DNA from: Owenia fusiformis
Lineage: Eukaryota; Annelida; Polychaeta; Sabellida; Oweniidae
Length of the DNA stretch: 32,164 nucleotides
Direction of reading: 5' to 3'
Assembly (NCBI GenBank): GCA_903813345.2
Contig: CAIIXF020000087.1
Span: 1-32,164 of the forward strand
How positions within the stretch are numbered: position 1 is the stretch's first letter; each line of letters starts with the position of its first letter. Under the pieces are notes generated by a model, which was not told where the DNA came from, ran no database searches, and saw nothing but the letters and a program-made list of their open reading frames with translations. This document shows, one piece after another, positions 1 to 10,750 of the stretch. Both the position numbers and the translations under genes were made by a program.

Positions 1-369
1 AAGGCTATTTGCCGGCTTTGTTAGATTCATTTTAAGTGTGGAAGTAGTCTGCAACGATTATGAATTTATCATTACGCCTTATGTGTTTACGAAAAAGTGG
101 TTATGGAATATTACAACGATAGAGCCATCCCTCAGCAAGAGAAAGGAGATGATGGAAACAATGGTACCGGAAATAAAAGGACGAATCAAAAAGAAGATGA
201 GGGGAAAGATGGTGAACAGCACCCCACCGGTATTGTATAGTTTTTCTCTGTGATTGGATAATTGAAACCTGATATCAATATTGCAAACAATCTTACGGAG
301 GCCCCGTAGGCATTTTTGACAATTAGAAGCTCAGCCGAAGGGAAGGTTAAATCTCAAATCTAAGTTCAT
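1..369. other. No gene recognised
   Basis: The stretch has one open frame on the + strand (38-253), but its translation is low-complexity, Lys/Met-rich and resembles no family I know. A short self-complementary block around 296-310 (acggaggccccgtagg) looks like a repeat fragment. Nothing here supports a gene. Confidence 0.4.
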
Positions 370-374
370 ATATG

Positions 375-1200
375 AACTCTTGACAAGTTGTAGACGATGT
401 AAAAACAAATATTTGTTCAATTTAAAGGAAGTTGAAATTTGACCTTGAAAACGTTCAAAATTTGACATTTTTTTCAGTTTTTGAACTCGAATACTGGTGC
501 AAAATTTAAACAGATAATCAATAGCTTATATGCGTAGAACCTTTGGGGGAATAAATATCCTGAATTCCATACAAAAGTATTGATTTGTAGTCTCGAATTT
601 TGAGAAACTTAGATAATACAGTTTGTGATTTAGTTTGATGACCTTGACCTTTGATCTTGCAAATTTTACTTTTTTAGACCTCAGTCGGTATTTTCTGATT
701 AAACAGACCAAAATTTGAATCCAGAAAATCAATTTGAAAAATCAACTTTTTGAGCTTTGGAAGGTCACTGAAGGTCAACCACAAGTCAAAGGTCACACTT
801 ACGGTCAGCTTTGAGTTCCTGAGAACTTGCAGATGATTTTTAAAAAAAATTGGTCAATTTAGCGCAAGTTGAAATTTGAATAGATAGTCAAATGCTATTA
901 TGTGTAGAACCTTTAGAGGAATATATATTCTGATTTTCATCCAAATATATTGATTTGTAGTGATAGGTTTTGAGAAACTTAGTAAACACATTTTGTGATT
1001 TAGTTTGATGACCTTGACCTTTGACCTTGCAAATGTTACTTTTTTAGACCTCAGTAGGTCTTTTCTGATAAAATATACCTAAATTTGAATCCTTAGGTCA
1101 ACTTAAGATCAACGGTCAAAACTAAGGTCAGAGAACTTGTAAATGGCGTTTGAAAAAAAATTGGTCAATTTGAAGCAAGTTGAAAAAATACCTTTTGACC
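375..1200. repeat. Tandem repeat of about 370 bp, two full and one partial copy
   Basis: Matching landmarks recur 370 bp apart: gtagaaccttt at 534 and 904, ttgatttgtag at 580 and 950, and tgaccttgacctttga at 639 and 1009. A third partial copy starts at 1131 (gagaacttg, also at 821). Copies are about 80-85% similar by eye. Each copy carries TGACCTTGACCTTTGA, and the surrounding sequence is unusually rich in AGGTCA/TGACCT. No protein coding is apparent. The 1201-1476 stretch that follows is AT-rich with no gene seen, apart from one more TGACCTTGACC at 1435. Confidence 0.75.
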
Positions 1201-1476
1201 TTTTTTGATCTTCAATATCTCAAAATCTAAGCAAAATTTGTCCAGACGGCAAAAGGCTCACACTAATAGAATACTAATATCTATCTGTGTGCAACAATTC
1301 AGCCAAAAATATTAAAGTTTAATTGTTTTTTTATCATAACTTTATTTCCATAAATCAAATAATAATAATACATACATATGAGCGGCTTTGTTAAAAAAAA
1401 GTTTAGTGTCAGGATTTGAGAAAATTTTAGATTTTGACCTTGACCTAGACTACAATATAAGCCAAAGTGATTTAAA

Positions 1477-1777
1477 TTGTTTTTATATAGGGTCTTTAAA
1501 AAATGTTTATTAGGGCTTTATTTTCTTACTAGTGAACAATATGATAAGTATATTTCTTTCACTGCAGTACAATTCTGTGAATTGTTAGGCTTTCTTCTTG
1601 ATAAAATATTTGTTAAGTTTGGAAATACAGTTTTACGTCAGAATGTAGGTATACGAATGGGTACAGATTGTGCTCCTCTTTTAGCAGACTTTTTTCTATT
1701 CTCGTATGAGTATAAATTTTTACAAAGGATGATGAAAGATAAAAGTAAATTTCATATTGCAAAGTTATTTAATAAAA
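1477..1777 (+). pseudogene. Reverse transcriptase fragment, 5' half (Penelope-like or related retroelement), interrupted
   Basis: The translation contains a segment of the form FLLDKIFVKFGN, then VGIRMGTDCAPLLADFF and FSYEYKF. This is the RT palm block that normally reads GIPMGTNCAPLLADLFLYSYE in a large class of animal retroelement RTs, and it precedes the catalytic YIDD motif. There is no ATG, and homology fades before about 1520, so the copy is 5'-truncated. The frame runs through LFNKT and then enters the inverted-repeat element starting at 1778. The rest of the protein resumes at 12204, so this is one gene split by an insertion. The RT family is recognised from memory of motifs; assigning it to Penelope-like elements rather than another non-LTR class is uncertain. 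The copy is non-functional. Confidence 0.8.
1769..1777. repeat. Probable target-site duplication, left copy (TTAATAAAA)
   Basis: The 9 bp just before the left inverted repeat read TTAATAAAA. The 9 bp just after the right inverted repeat (12204-12212) read TTAATAAGA, a match at 8 of 9. The 9-bp length fits foldback and Mutator-type insertions. The match continues a little (ACA on both sides if the CA terminus is counted), so an 11-bp duplication is also possible. Confidence 0.6.
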
Positions 1778-2515
1778 CAGGATCTTAAGAGGTTCTGGAC
1801 AAATCATTTGATTCTGGACTTGACATATTTTTTTTCCAACGAAATCACACCAAGGGTTGAATTTTTATTGGATATTTAGAGAGCGAGTCCTGTATTGATT
1901 TCAATAAAAAGGTTAAAATAGAACGCTATTTGAGAGTTAATCTTATACTTTCATTACATTGATAAATTAAGGCAAATTCTGAAAACTTTTAAAGTGCATT
2001 TTTTATGAAATATTATCCAAGTATTTAGATGAAACGGTCTTATTTAAATACAAATCATAACATGATGATATTTTTTCATAAAATATTTCTTCAAGAAATT
2101 CAATTGAAGGCTCAAGATAAAACGAGCTAATTTAGGTGAAAACCCTTACATGATGATGTGTTTTCATGACTTCTTTCATAAAATTCCATCAAGGGGTGAA
2201 AATAAAATGATCGAATTTAAGTGATTTAAGGATCACGAGGATAGGTTTTCTTGGATATTTTCTATGAAATCCCATCCAGTGGTCAAGGTAAAATTTTTAT
2301 TTGGTATATTTGGTCACGTGTTCGAACCCATAGAACCATATAGGAACGTCATTTTGAATGTTACGTGATAAATCCATATAAGGCTTTTAGAACAATGTGG
2401 GGAAAGATGAGGGGAAACCCCTGACACCTGTTCACGATTTTATCCGAACGTTCATCGGATCATTTCGGTTTTTATGCACTTCATTATTTCACCGAAGTTT
2501 GCCGATTCGATTCGT

Positions 2516-2875
2516 CGTATTTCGGAATATTGGGGACAATTTTATACTCCATTGGGAGTATTTTTAATCTACTTCTTATTACGAAGATTCCCGAACCTTG
2601 TTCGGATTAATCCGGATTTTCTGACCTACTTCATCTACCGAGATTTAACGAGTTTACATTCGGCTCATTTCGGAATCCTGGTGACAATTTTATACTCCAT
2701 TGGAGTATTTTTGATCTACTTCTTATGACGAAGATTTCCGAACCTTGTTCGGATTAATCCGGATTTTCTGACCTACTTCATCTACCGAGATTTAACGAGT
2801 TTACATTCGTCTCATTTCGGAATCCTGGTGACAATTTTATACTCCATTGGAGTATTTTTGATCTACTTTTTCTGG
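2516..2875 (+). repeat. 147-bp tandem units inside the left arm (about 2.4 copies)
   Basis: The block TTTCGGAAT is found at about 2520, 2668 and 2815, giving periods of 148 and 147 bp. Each unit carries CAATTTTATACTCCATTGG, GGATTAATCCGGATTTTCTG and CTACCGAGATTTAACGAG. Because 147 is divisible by three, an open frame survives across the units, which explains the spurious ORF. Confidence 0.85.
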
Positions 2876-2968
2876 ATTTTGCCCTACTTATTATATCTTT
2901 ACAACAAGCAAATCAAAAAATTCGCCATGAACGGGTCTCGATCGACTAACCTAGAGCATGGAAGCTAG

Positions 2969-2994
2969 GCACGTTAGCCATGAGGCTAACGTGC
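2969..2994. other. Perfect 11-bp stem-loop within the left arm
   Basis: GCACGTTAGCC - ATGA - GGCTAACGTGC forms a perfect hairpin. The equivalent position in the right arm (10967-10990) keeps the hairpin with one or two mismatches. A small palindrome nested in a large inverted repeat could be a protein-binding site or a processing site, but its role is unknown. Confidence 0.7.
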
Positions 2995-3104
2995 AACCGA
3001 TACGAAAGGATAAAAGTATTATATATTTATACCGAGCGTCAATTCAAAATGATCTTCACTTTTGACTGCACGTAAATACAACTCGTCAGTTGTATCCAGA
3101 ATAG

Positions 3105-3170
3105 ATGAACGCCTATGGTACTAGTGAATAACCAAGTCCCAGGCGAGTGGTTCGCACCCCACCGTGATAT
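3105..3170 (+). other. tRNA-like B-box segment at the inner end of the arm
   Basis: GTGGTTCGCACCCCACC (3147-3163) looks like a tRNA T-arm (GTGGGTTCGAATCCCACC) that has lost one G. The right arm has GTGGTTCGTATCCCACC at the mirrored site (reverse complement of about 10798-10814). Upstream is a weak A-box-like stretch near ctatggtactagtga. It could be a remnant of a tRNA-derived SINE captured by the arm. A functional tRNA gene is not supported because no cloverleaf could be completed by eye. Confidence 0.35.
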
Positions 3171-3317
3171 GTTATTTTTGCTTTTTTAATACGACAGAAA
3201 GGAGCAAGGTCACTGGCATGTAGCGGTCCTGATATCGATACATTCTACACGCAATAAAACCAGATACCTGCGTGTGATTAAAACTACATGTTAGAGCGTC
3301 GATATCCTACAAATCCT

Positions 3318-3450
3318 ATTTTTTCATAAAAATATTTTTTCATGAAATCCAATCGAAGGGTGAAGATAAAACGATCTTTTAGGTAAAACAGCTTTACATG
3401 ATCTGGTGATGTGTTTTCATAACTTTTTTCATAAAAGACCATTCTCGGTT
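3318..3450 (+). repeat. Extra copy of an arm module just inside the left inverted repeat
   Basis: Sequence containing tttttcatgaaatcc, aagataaaacgatc and gtgatgtgttttcataactt closely resembles the arm segment at about 2065-2200. It lies in the core and has no mirrored copy next to the right arm, so the core boundary is asymmetric. Confidence 0.65.
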
Positions 3451-5246
3451 TGGAGAACAAAGTTCGTCACTCTAATTGAGCGTTATCCCTGCTTCGGACA
3501 AATTTGATTTTTTTACATAATATAGATTTGAATGTCTTCTTTTGAATAGTCATAGTTTAATTTGGGTAATATTTCTAGATTTTTCATATAAAAATTACTA
3601 GTGAAACACCCAACGTCGCTTTTATGATTCGTACCACTTTTTTAACTTGGTGTATTGCATATTTCCGTGGGTTGATTTGAAAAAAGACAAACAACGTATA
3701 CATGAATATGTCATAAGCATATAGTGAGATAATTGTTAGATTAGGTTTGCTATAAGTGACTTTAAAACAAAAAAAATAAAAAACATTAGTTCACGTGTTA
3801 AAGTCCCATTGACCACGACATCAAGGAAAATTGAGCTTTTTGTCATCAGACATCTTTATAGATGGAACTAGCTATGTACTACATTTTTAAATACACTCAC
3901 ATTGTACATGTAGCTGTAATATCTAAGATGTTATTTTTATTGATGAAAAGATTCTTACATACTAAAGTTACATTAAAATATCAATTGCAATAGCCACCTG
4001 TTTTTAACATCCCTTTGTCACTCATCCCTTAATAACCTCTGTGTATTTTAAACGTGTGTGTGTTCGATGTTGATAGCACCCGAGTGCAACCTAAGGAGCA
4101 CATACAATACATTTTGTGTATGCCCAGTCTGGCCGCCTTATATCTGCCTGCACCGAGAAATGGGCGCAGCTTTGACAATTAACGAATGATATAACGATAT
4201 CACGGATTTCACCGAATGTTATTCATCCCTAAATAGCTTTTTTATTTAGTCTTATGATCCGACTGATGTTTCAATTTTTTGCAGTGACTCTGAAATTGCT
4301 GCGCCAGATATGACATCACAGCGACTCATTTTCCTACATTTAAATCACTAAACTAAATCAATTGAAACATAATCATTAAAGAATGAGGACCTTGTATTTT
4401 ACTTTGGACGAGGGTAGTGGCCATGTCTTGGCATGGCTAGTTGTGCATTAACGTTTGATACTGTTGTGCGGATAAAAATAATGAATATATGTTAAAGTAG
4501 CACTAAACAGATACTTTTAAAGTTAAAAGAATATAGTTACATTTAAAGAATGGGCCCAACGAATAGATATTGAATATAGGACTCGTTTGATGAAACGTTC
4601 GTTCTTTTAATTCTAATAAACCTAGAAATCAATCAACGATTAAGTAAATTGACAAGACTTTATGTTCAAGTTGGCTGAATTTCGTGTAACTTAACTCTGT
4701 TATGTTTCTAGATTTTACATATGGAGAACAGAATTCGAAATCATAATCACAATCGTATTTTAAGGCAAATAGGCCATGAATATGCTTATAGTTACACGGT
4801 GGATGATCAAATTAACACATTTTGGATGTTGAATTTCATTTCAAGTTCATTCGAATTTACGCATTATCGTGGGAAAGCCCATGGCATTATCCAATAAAAT
4901 TGATATATATACTGTCTAGGCTGAGACTAACATATATAATGTTATTTAATGTATTTAATATACAGGATATATCTGAGAAAGTTATGCAATATATCTACAC
5001 GAGAAATAGTAGGGACCGAGGGTTGATATATTACCTTTACCTGTCGAAAATCGAGTATAAACTATGAGGATTAGATACGCATTGAATGTAATGGAACCGT
5101 CATGTAATAATTAGAAATGATAATCACAATCAAATCATGAATATTTTATCTAGATTTAAAGTGCTTAAGATTTATTTTTAAAACTCAACCGAACTATTAA
5201 CATTTAAAAGCACCGAACGAATTTTCTGGGGATTGCTGATGAGCGG
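3451..5246. other. Foldback-element core: no gene recognised
   Basis: AT-rich sequence. The only long frame (4822-5067, +) is rich in Ile/Tyr/Leu with no recognisable domain. A polypyrimidine tract plus AG at about 4270-4285 is followed by a short frame to a stop near 4352. This is compatible with chance and not enough to call an exon. Confidence 0.4.
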
Positions 5247-5271
5247 GTGGGATGGGATGGGATGGGAGGGA
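5247..5271. repeat. (GGGAT)n microsatellite
   Basis: About four imperfect copies of GGGAT/GGGTGGGAT sit in otherwise AT-rich sequence. Confidence 0.7.
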
Positions 5272-5705
5272 TAAAATGAAATACTAGATAAAATATTGAT
5301 ACCTTTACGCATGTCAATCTCAAATTAGAATGCATATATCATTATCTCTTTTATTCTTCTGTATTGTAATACGATAGTCTGATTATTGTCAATATCCTAT
5401 ACATGAAATAATGTACAACGTGTATTCTACATTGAATAACAAACGAAATAAAACTCATCTTTGTACGAATTTATTTTTCATATGACACAAAGTAACATAA
5501 CATTGTTATATGTTGCATTTACGACTACTACAGCAAATCAGAAAATTCGTACAATATCAAACGTAAGAGTTGTTCACAAATACATTGGTATTTTGATATG
5601 AGTATCATGTAGTATTAAAATATTAAAATCATATGATCAGCAAGTTTATAAGCTTAATATTGTATTGTTTTTTATTTAAGTGTCGCATGCTTAATTTCAT
5701 ACATA

Positions 5706-6762
5706 CAGGGTGTTCCAAAAGTAACAGGACTGGTGCTGGCATTTTGTCAATTCTGCACCGAGTGTGTTCAAATTTTCACAAATTGTACTTTGACGTAGTC
5801 CAACTAAACTTGTAAAGTCTCAGAAAAAATTATAAAATGTAGGTAAAATTATGGTTACTATAGTAACGTGACATCACAACACCCGGGGCAACTTTTTCAT
5901 GAAAATGTAGTATCTAACATTTTTATATAACTGATGAAAGTATCTAATTCACATATTACAATTGCAATACAACATTTCTTGTTTGTTTTATTAGTTGCTT
6001 TATAGTTATGATGTTGCTATAAAACTCAGATTCAAGTATGATTTCATAATAATAATATTTATTCAATTTCCTGAAATATCATTATGTATAACAGTCTTCA
6101 CAATTCACTGTTGAGTTTTTAAAAATACCTAATTTGAAGCGAGTCATCCAACTTGATAAGGCGTCTGCCCGCAAGTCAGCATTAAAAACCACTGCAGCTA
6201 TAAAAGAGCTAGGTCTTGAAGTCTAAGACCATGCACCATAATCTCCTGATCATGCAATATCTCATTTTTACTTTTATATGGAGAATGGAATGCTAATCAG
6301 CGCGGTAAGATAGTTAAAGATGAGAATGACCTTCTCCAAGTCCTATCGACCCTGCGTGACATGTCCTCAAATGTGTTCACTCATGTGTTTGAGTCATGGA
6401 TACTGAGTGCTACTCTTGTACTAACCCAAGAGGATCCTACTTTTCAAAGTAGAGGATACATAGAAATATCAAATGATGTATTTAGCAAAAATGTAATTCC
6501 CACCAGTTGCTCGATTCTAACTTTGATATGGGATGTACAAAATGCTTAAATTCTCTGTAACTTTCTGCGTGGAATGTTGCCCCGGGTATTGTGATGTCAT
6601 GTTACCATAGCAACCATAACTCTACCCCAGTTTCATAATTTTTATCGAAACTTTGCAATTTTAGTAACAATACATGAAAGTATCTCATGTACAATTTTGA
6701 AGACAATTGGTGCATATTCAATAAAATGCCAGCACCAGTCCTGTTACTTTTGGAACACCCTG
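5706..6762 (+). mobile_element. Decayed mariner element, 1057 bp, nested in the foldback core
   Basis: The ends are inverted copies starting CAGGGTGTTCCAAAAGTAAC and extending with decreasing similarity to about 190 bp (5706-5893 against 6580-6762). TA dinucleotides flank both ends (5704-5705, 6763-6764), the insertion target of Tc1/mariner elements. CAGGGTGT-CCAAAAGT is a familiar mariner terminus. The body retains only the 3' part of a transposase. The full-length family is usually about 1.3 kb, so roughly a quarter has been deleted. Confidence 0.88.
6146..6540 (+). pseudogene. Mariner transposase, C-terminal remnant
   Basis: Read with frameshifts, the region gives VIQLDKASARKSA, where mariner transposases have LHDNA..H, the second catalytic Asp. 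It continues KELGLEV-DHAP-SPDHA, matching the P.YSPDLAPSD block. After a frame change it reads GKIVKDENDLLQVLSTL and ends in ESWI...GYIE, like the usual ALEHRW..C....GDYIE tail. There are at least two in-frame stops and one frameshift, and the position of the third catalytic Asp (APSD) reads ISH. The N-terminal DNA-binding half is missing. It is dead, but its family is clear. Confidence 0.82.
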
Positions 6763-6764
6763 TA

Positions 6765-7303
6765 TACATCTGTACAATCATCCAAAAAGCCTCGAGCCAC
6801 CAATGGCTTATGAGACACTGCTAATCAAAATAAATCATATAATATTATATAATAAGATGCATAATATGAGTCAGTTGCAGAAATAGGATTATGAATAAAG
6901 CAAAGTTCATGACCTCTATTACGAACATTGTTTGATGAACTCGATCACTCAGTCAGTTGTTGAACATATGCAAATGTGGTCAGGTTATAAATATAAGTAC
7001 AATTTAAGTCCATGATATTTTCACATATTGAACATAACACTCAGTTCACAAAGAGATGTATACAAATCTAATCCACAAGTAGAAATGATTGTTTCATGCT
7101 GTTTATGCATTGTGTATAAACTGTAATCCAAAACATGAATAAAGTGGGCAAGAGGTGGTTGTATGATGGCCCATAAAATCACATTATGTAACACCGGCAC
7201 CCTGGTTCAATATAGTGCAGTGGCCCATGTTTGATATACGTACATCAAAACTCATGTTTTTTCAAGGAAAGAAGCTAGATTAGTGATATATTGAAAAATC
7301 AAA
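6765..7303. other. Foldback-element core: nothing recognised
   Basis: AT-rich intervening sequence with no open frame of note and no obvious repeat partner elsewhere in the window. Confidence 0.4.
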
Positions 7304-7561
7304 CTACTATACCCCAATACTGTAGCCCGTATTTCTTTAAAAGGAATACAGGCTACAGTGAAGTTGCAAATGGAGGACCTTTGTTTATTTCCATAGTTCT
7401 GGAGGAATACTAGATTTTACATTGTATAGATTCATCGAGCAGTTTGCAACGCACTATCACCAGAAATGTCCTATGGAAAAGGACAAAGAATACCCGCTCT
7501 ATTTGCAACTTAACTGTACCCTGTATTCTTTTAAAATGTGTTCACGGGGTAGGGTAGTGTG
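7304..7561. repeat. Short inverted-repeat (MITE-like) element
   Basis: The left arm holds TTTAAAAGGAATACAGG followed by GTGAAGTTGCAAAT (7336-7370). The right arm (7507-7545) is its inverted copy, ATTTGCAACTTAACTG then CCTGTATTCTTTTAAA. Similarity continues outward in degenerate form to about 7304 and 7561. The left arm contains its own palindrome at 7319-7358 (CTGTAGCC...GGCTACAG). Termini and target duplication are not clear. Confidence 0.6.
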
Positions 7562-8363
7562 ATCCTCCCTCTGCCTATGCCTACATCGTTCAATCTTTTT
7601 TTCATAGTATAACGCCTTATTAATACAACAGTTATTGAGCTGTTAAGAAAACATACTAACAAACAAACCACCGAGTTTAGAGTAAGACATATACATGTAT
7701 TGTTCTATTATCAAATCATATATTGTGTCCCAATTCTAAAACGTTAACAGTTTATGGTGTACAATAAAACTATTACTATTAACCACTTTAATATATTTAG
7801 ACATAAAATATCAAGTTACTCATCAGCCAACAAATCTCAAAATATCGAAAAATGAAAAATACGAGGTACTTGTTCACTCAAATCTAGGAGTCAATTGGTA
7901 ATGTGTACCTATAGATAGTTCTCAAAGTAAATGAGCAAAAGCGTAACATTTGTATGTAGCATGCTTCATAAAACACTAAACTTAGCCCAAAAAGTAAGCG
8001 TGCATTTTGTTCCTGGCACTGATTGGTTAATAAGTGAATACAATTCGTTGAATGCACGATGCACTCAAAAGATTAGCAGCTGGGAAAGGCTATTGAACAA
8101 AAAGTACGCTTTCATACTCAAAAAAGGATTACCCTTTTACAACTTTGACAACTTTGAAGCATGAACTTCGGAAGATCTAACGAAATGTACTTACTGTTAC
8201 CCTGTGGATCCCAGGGTTTTGATATGTTCTACAAAGTCATGCAAAGACAGACCATATATGCACTAAAAATATCTGTGACACTTGTATGATATGTATTCCA
8301 CTTTGAACCACCATCTATTTCAATATTGTGAAAATATATATTTCCCAAATTATGAAATAAAGG
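7562..8363. other. Foldback-element core: no gene recognised
   Basis: One frame (7931-8164, +) begins with ATG and has a fairly balanced composition but no domain I recognise. It lacks splice or promoter context, so I do not call it. Confidence 0.35.
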
Positions 8364-8792
8364 AGCTTGTATTCGCGAATGCCGCTAACGCCTGTCGGCT
8401 ACCGGATAAACCTACTTTACTATTTTATGGGCAATTCATTAAAATATTAATGGAATATTGTCAGGTTCTTTTTATATTTAAATGAGTCGCCCATAGAATG
8501 GTAGGTTAATCCGGAAGCTGAAATCTTCCATTCCTAAATCATAGTCTTAGCTTGTATTCGCAAATGCAACTAACGCCTGTCGGCTACCGGATTAACCTAT
8601 TATTTTACTGGAAACTCATGTCAATACGAATAGTACCTGCCACTATTCCATTCATATTTAAATGACTTGGTCATATTATACTGGGTTAATCAGGTAGCCG
8701 GAAGGCGTTAGTTGCATTCGCGAATATAATGTTAGCTTGTATTCAATAATGCAAGAAACGCCTGTCGGCTACCGGATTAAACTACCTCTGGA
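8364..8792. repeat. Tandem array of an about 184-bp foldback unit (2.3 copies)
   Basis: AGCTTGTATTC starts units at 8364, 8549 and 8733 (periods 185 and 184). Each unit opens with AACGCCTGTCGGCTACCGG and GGATTAACCTA. Each closes with the inverted form (GGTTAATCCGG at 8503, and GGTTAATCAGGTAGCCGG plus GGCGTTAGTTGCATTCGCG at 8684-8722). Every unit can therefore fold on itself. The pattern suits a MITE that multiplied in tandem. Confidence 0.8.
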
Positions 8793-8837
8793 GACATCGG
8801 GATTTTAAAGCGGCGTGCAAAGCGTAATCGGGTACAC

Positions 8838-8882
8838 CCCAGTTCTCCGAAACCCAGTTGTCCGAAACCCATTACTCCGAAA
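8838..8882. repeat. Three 15-bp repeats, CCCAGTTNTCCGAAA
   Basis: CCCAGTTCTCCGAAA, CCCAGTTGTCCGAAA and CCCATTACTCCGAAA stand in direct succession. This is a minisatellite or the sub-terminal repeat of an unknown transposon. Confidence 0.75.
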
Positions 8883-8889
8883 AATAAAG

Positions 8890-10223
8890 TCATAATTTAC
8901 CAGAGAAAGCGGGGGGGCGTAGCTTACTTAAACTTACGTCAGTTTCATGCCATGTATTTGGCCAAATTAATGGCATGGACGCATTCTGTTATTCATAGAT
9001 CTCTCTCTCACTTTGAATTGCATCCATTGCATGGCGTTAGCAGAATGGCAGGAACGGGAGATTTATTTTACATTGTGATTCTAAAAAAAAGGTTATTAAA
9101 ACACAATATATATTACGGAACAGTTTATCTTATCTTCTTCAATCTCTTTTATATAGGCAAAATAAAATGAAACATTTTGAAACAGATAAAATAATTTATC
9201 GCATAGAACTTTAAGAATAAAACAGTATACAAATTACGTTGTCAAAATATTTCGTCGCATTTAATTTCTTAGTCTCGGTCTCTTATCAAATCGTAAAAGA
9301 ATAAAACATTCTATACTTAATCACTTGGGATTTATGTTTCGGCATTCGTTTCAGGCATTTGTTTTTTATGTTCTTCTCCTGAAATGTATTTGTTTGACAA
9401 TAATCAGAGAAAGTGCGTATACGTATAAATATGCCACGCAAACAAACGGGTGTGACTTCAATTTCTTGTCTGTCTGAGGACGTATTGGGAACGAGGTAGA
9501 ATTAAAGAATTCTTATGAACGAGTCATGCAAGATACTAGAACTAGTAAAGTAATGTAAATGGATAAGTTAATTTCTGATTGATCTGGATATAATATATTT
9601 CAAAACTTTGTAAACACTAGATAACTTCATTTAGGCAGATATAGTATCTTGATATATTTGGCTATCATGCGTTTAAAATACGTTCCTAAAACTATGAAGA
9701 CGTTAGGTGAGAAATATTGCTATTGTACGTTCGAAAAGTATTTGGTTGTATTTTGTAGTTCTCAAGTTACCCATGAACTTTCGTGGGCTAATTAACGTCT
9801 TGACTTAGCATATTTAGCCTAATTTTGCAATGATGTCAACGTGATTCAAATGTTATGCTGTCGTGATTCGCAGAGGTTGCGACAAGATTCGTTTTACAAC
9901 AGATGTAACTATGAGAACATGAAAGCTCATAATCCTGATTATGCAACCTTATACAATCGTTATCTTTGGGACAAGAGCCCAAAAACAAGGTACTCGTGAA
10001 CGAGAGTTGAATTTGCTCCGTGAACGATAGGATACGCTGTTCCCCACCAACAAAATACAGACATATGCTTCAGTGTCCTCAACGCAGATTGTAGAGAACA
10101 AGAGAAAAAATGAAATATACTTTGCCATAACAGAATACTGTTAAAGTATTGTTTATTAAGTTTATTAAGTTTCACAAATAACTTTTAAATGCCTTCTTTA
10201 CCGTCAACGGACACTCAAATAAA
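8890..10223. other. Foldback-element core: no gene recognised
   Basis: AT-rich sequence. The frames at 8952-9170 (+) and 9960-10175 (-) have no recognisable domain. A short G-run with gggggggcgtagctta occurs at about 8911. Confidence 0.35.
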
Positions 10224-10272
10224 TACACAATACAATGCAATGCAATGTAATACAACGCATTACAATACAAAC
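10224..10272. repeat. Degenerate pentanucleotide microsatellite (AATAC/AATGC)n
   Basis: A run of ACAATACAATGCAATGCAA and variants lies close to the right end of the core. Confidence 0.75.
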
Positions 10273-10344
10273 TAAATTAGAGTATTTGTGCATAGCATTT
10301 TCCCCTTTTGTTTGAAGGATATTTTAAGAATAATTCCAGCGTTC

Positions 10345-10500
10345 GTACACACCTGGAAATGTCAGGGTTTTGATTTAATTTTCCAAGTGCCTGAAATGTC
10401 AGAGAATTTTAAAATAAGGTCAAAAAGGACCAAAGAGTCCGGGAATTTTGAAACTGTAGACATGTCATGGAAATGTCAGGGAAATTTGTATCAGTGTTGA
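10345..10500. repeat. Degenerate GGAAATGTCAGGGAATTTT repeats
   Basis: CTGGAAATGTCAGGG, CTGAAATGTCAGAG and ATGGAAATGTCAGGG recur within 130 bp, with GGGAATTTTGAAACTG in between. The open frame across this area (10288-10500) comes from the repeat. Confidence 0.6.
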
Positions 10501-10750
10501 AAAAATGATGTTCCAGAAAAATAAATTTTAGGACTATGACAGGATCTCAATGAAATCCAAAATGTAACATTTAGTTGATTCCACACGGGGCGTGTACATT
10601 GTCTAACATATATCTAAAAGGTTTACACTGTCTTGATTAATGAACTTCTTAGATCTAGTCGCGCTTCAGAAGTGGAAATCCTTCAATTATCAGAGGTTAA
10701 TGTTTCTAAAACTGTATTGAAATAAACGTACGTCTTGTTTTCAAACCTAC

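Larger units (their letters stand above)
1778..3210 (+). repeat. Left terminal inverted repeat (1433 bp)
   Basis: This arm matches the reverse complement of 10751-12203 from CAGGATCTTAAG at the outer tip to GGAGCAAGGT at the inner end. The outermost 700 bp or so differ by only a few bases. The inner half carries more substitutions and indels. The outer half holds degenerate modules of about 90 bp of the kind TTTCATAAAATTCCATCAAGG (near 1830, 2070, 2165 and 2265). The inner half holds 147-bp units. The long open frame at 2474-2728 is a by-product of the 147-bp units (147 = 49 codons) and is not a gene. Confidence 0.9.

Noticed and set aside
2474-2728. Open frame repeated in both arms of the foldback element (also 11231-11506, -)
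   Set aside because: It is produced by 147-bp tandem units whose length is a multiple of three. The mirrored copy is the inverted arm, and no domain or start context supports a protein.
4270-4352. Acceptor-like tract plus a short frame in the foldback core
   Set aside because: There is no partner exon and no recognisable peptide, and such tracts are common in AT-rich DNA.
8364-8792. CRISPR-like regular repeats
   Set aside because: The units are 184 bp, internally palindromic and only 2.3 copies, in an animal genome. They are foldback repeats, not spacers and repeats.
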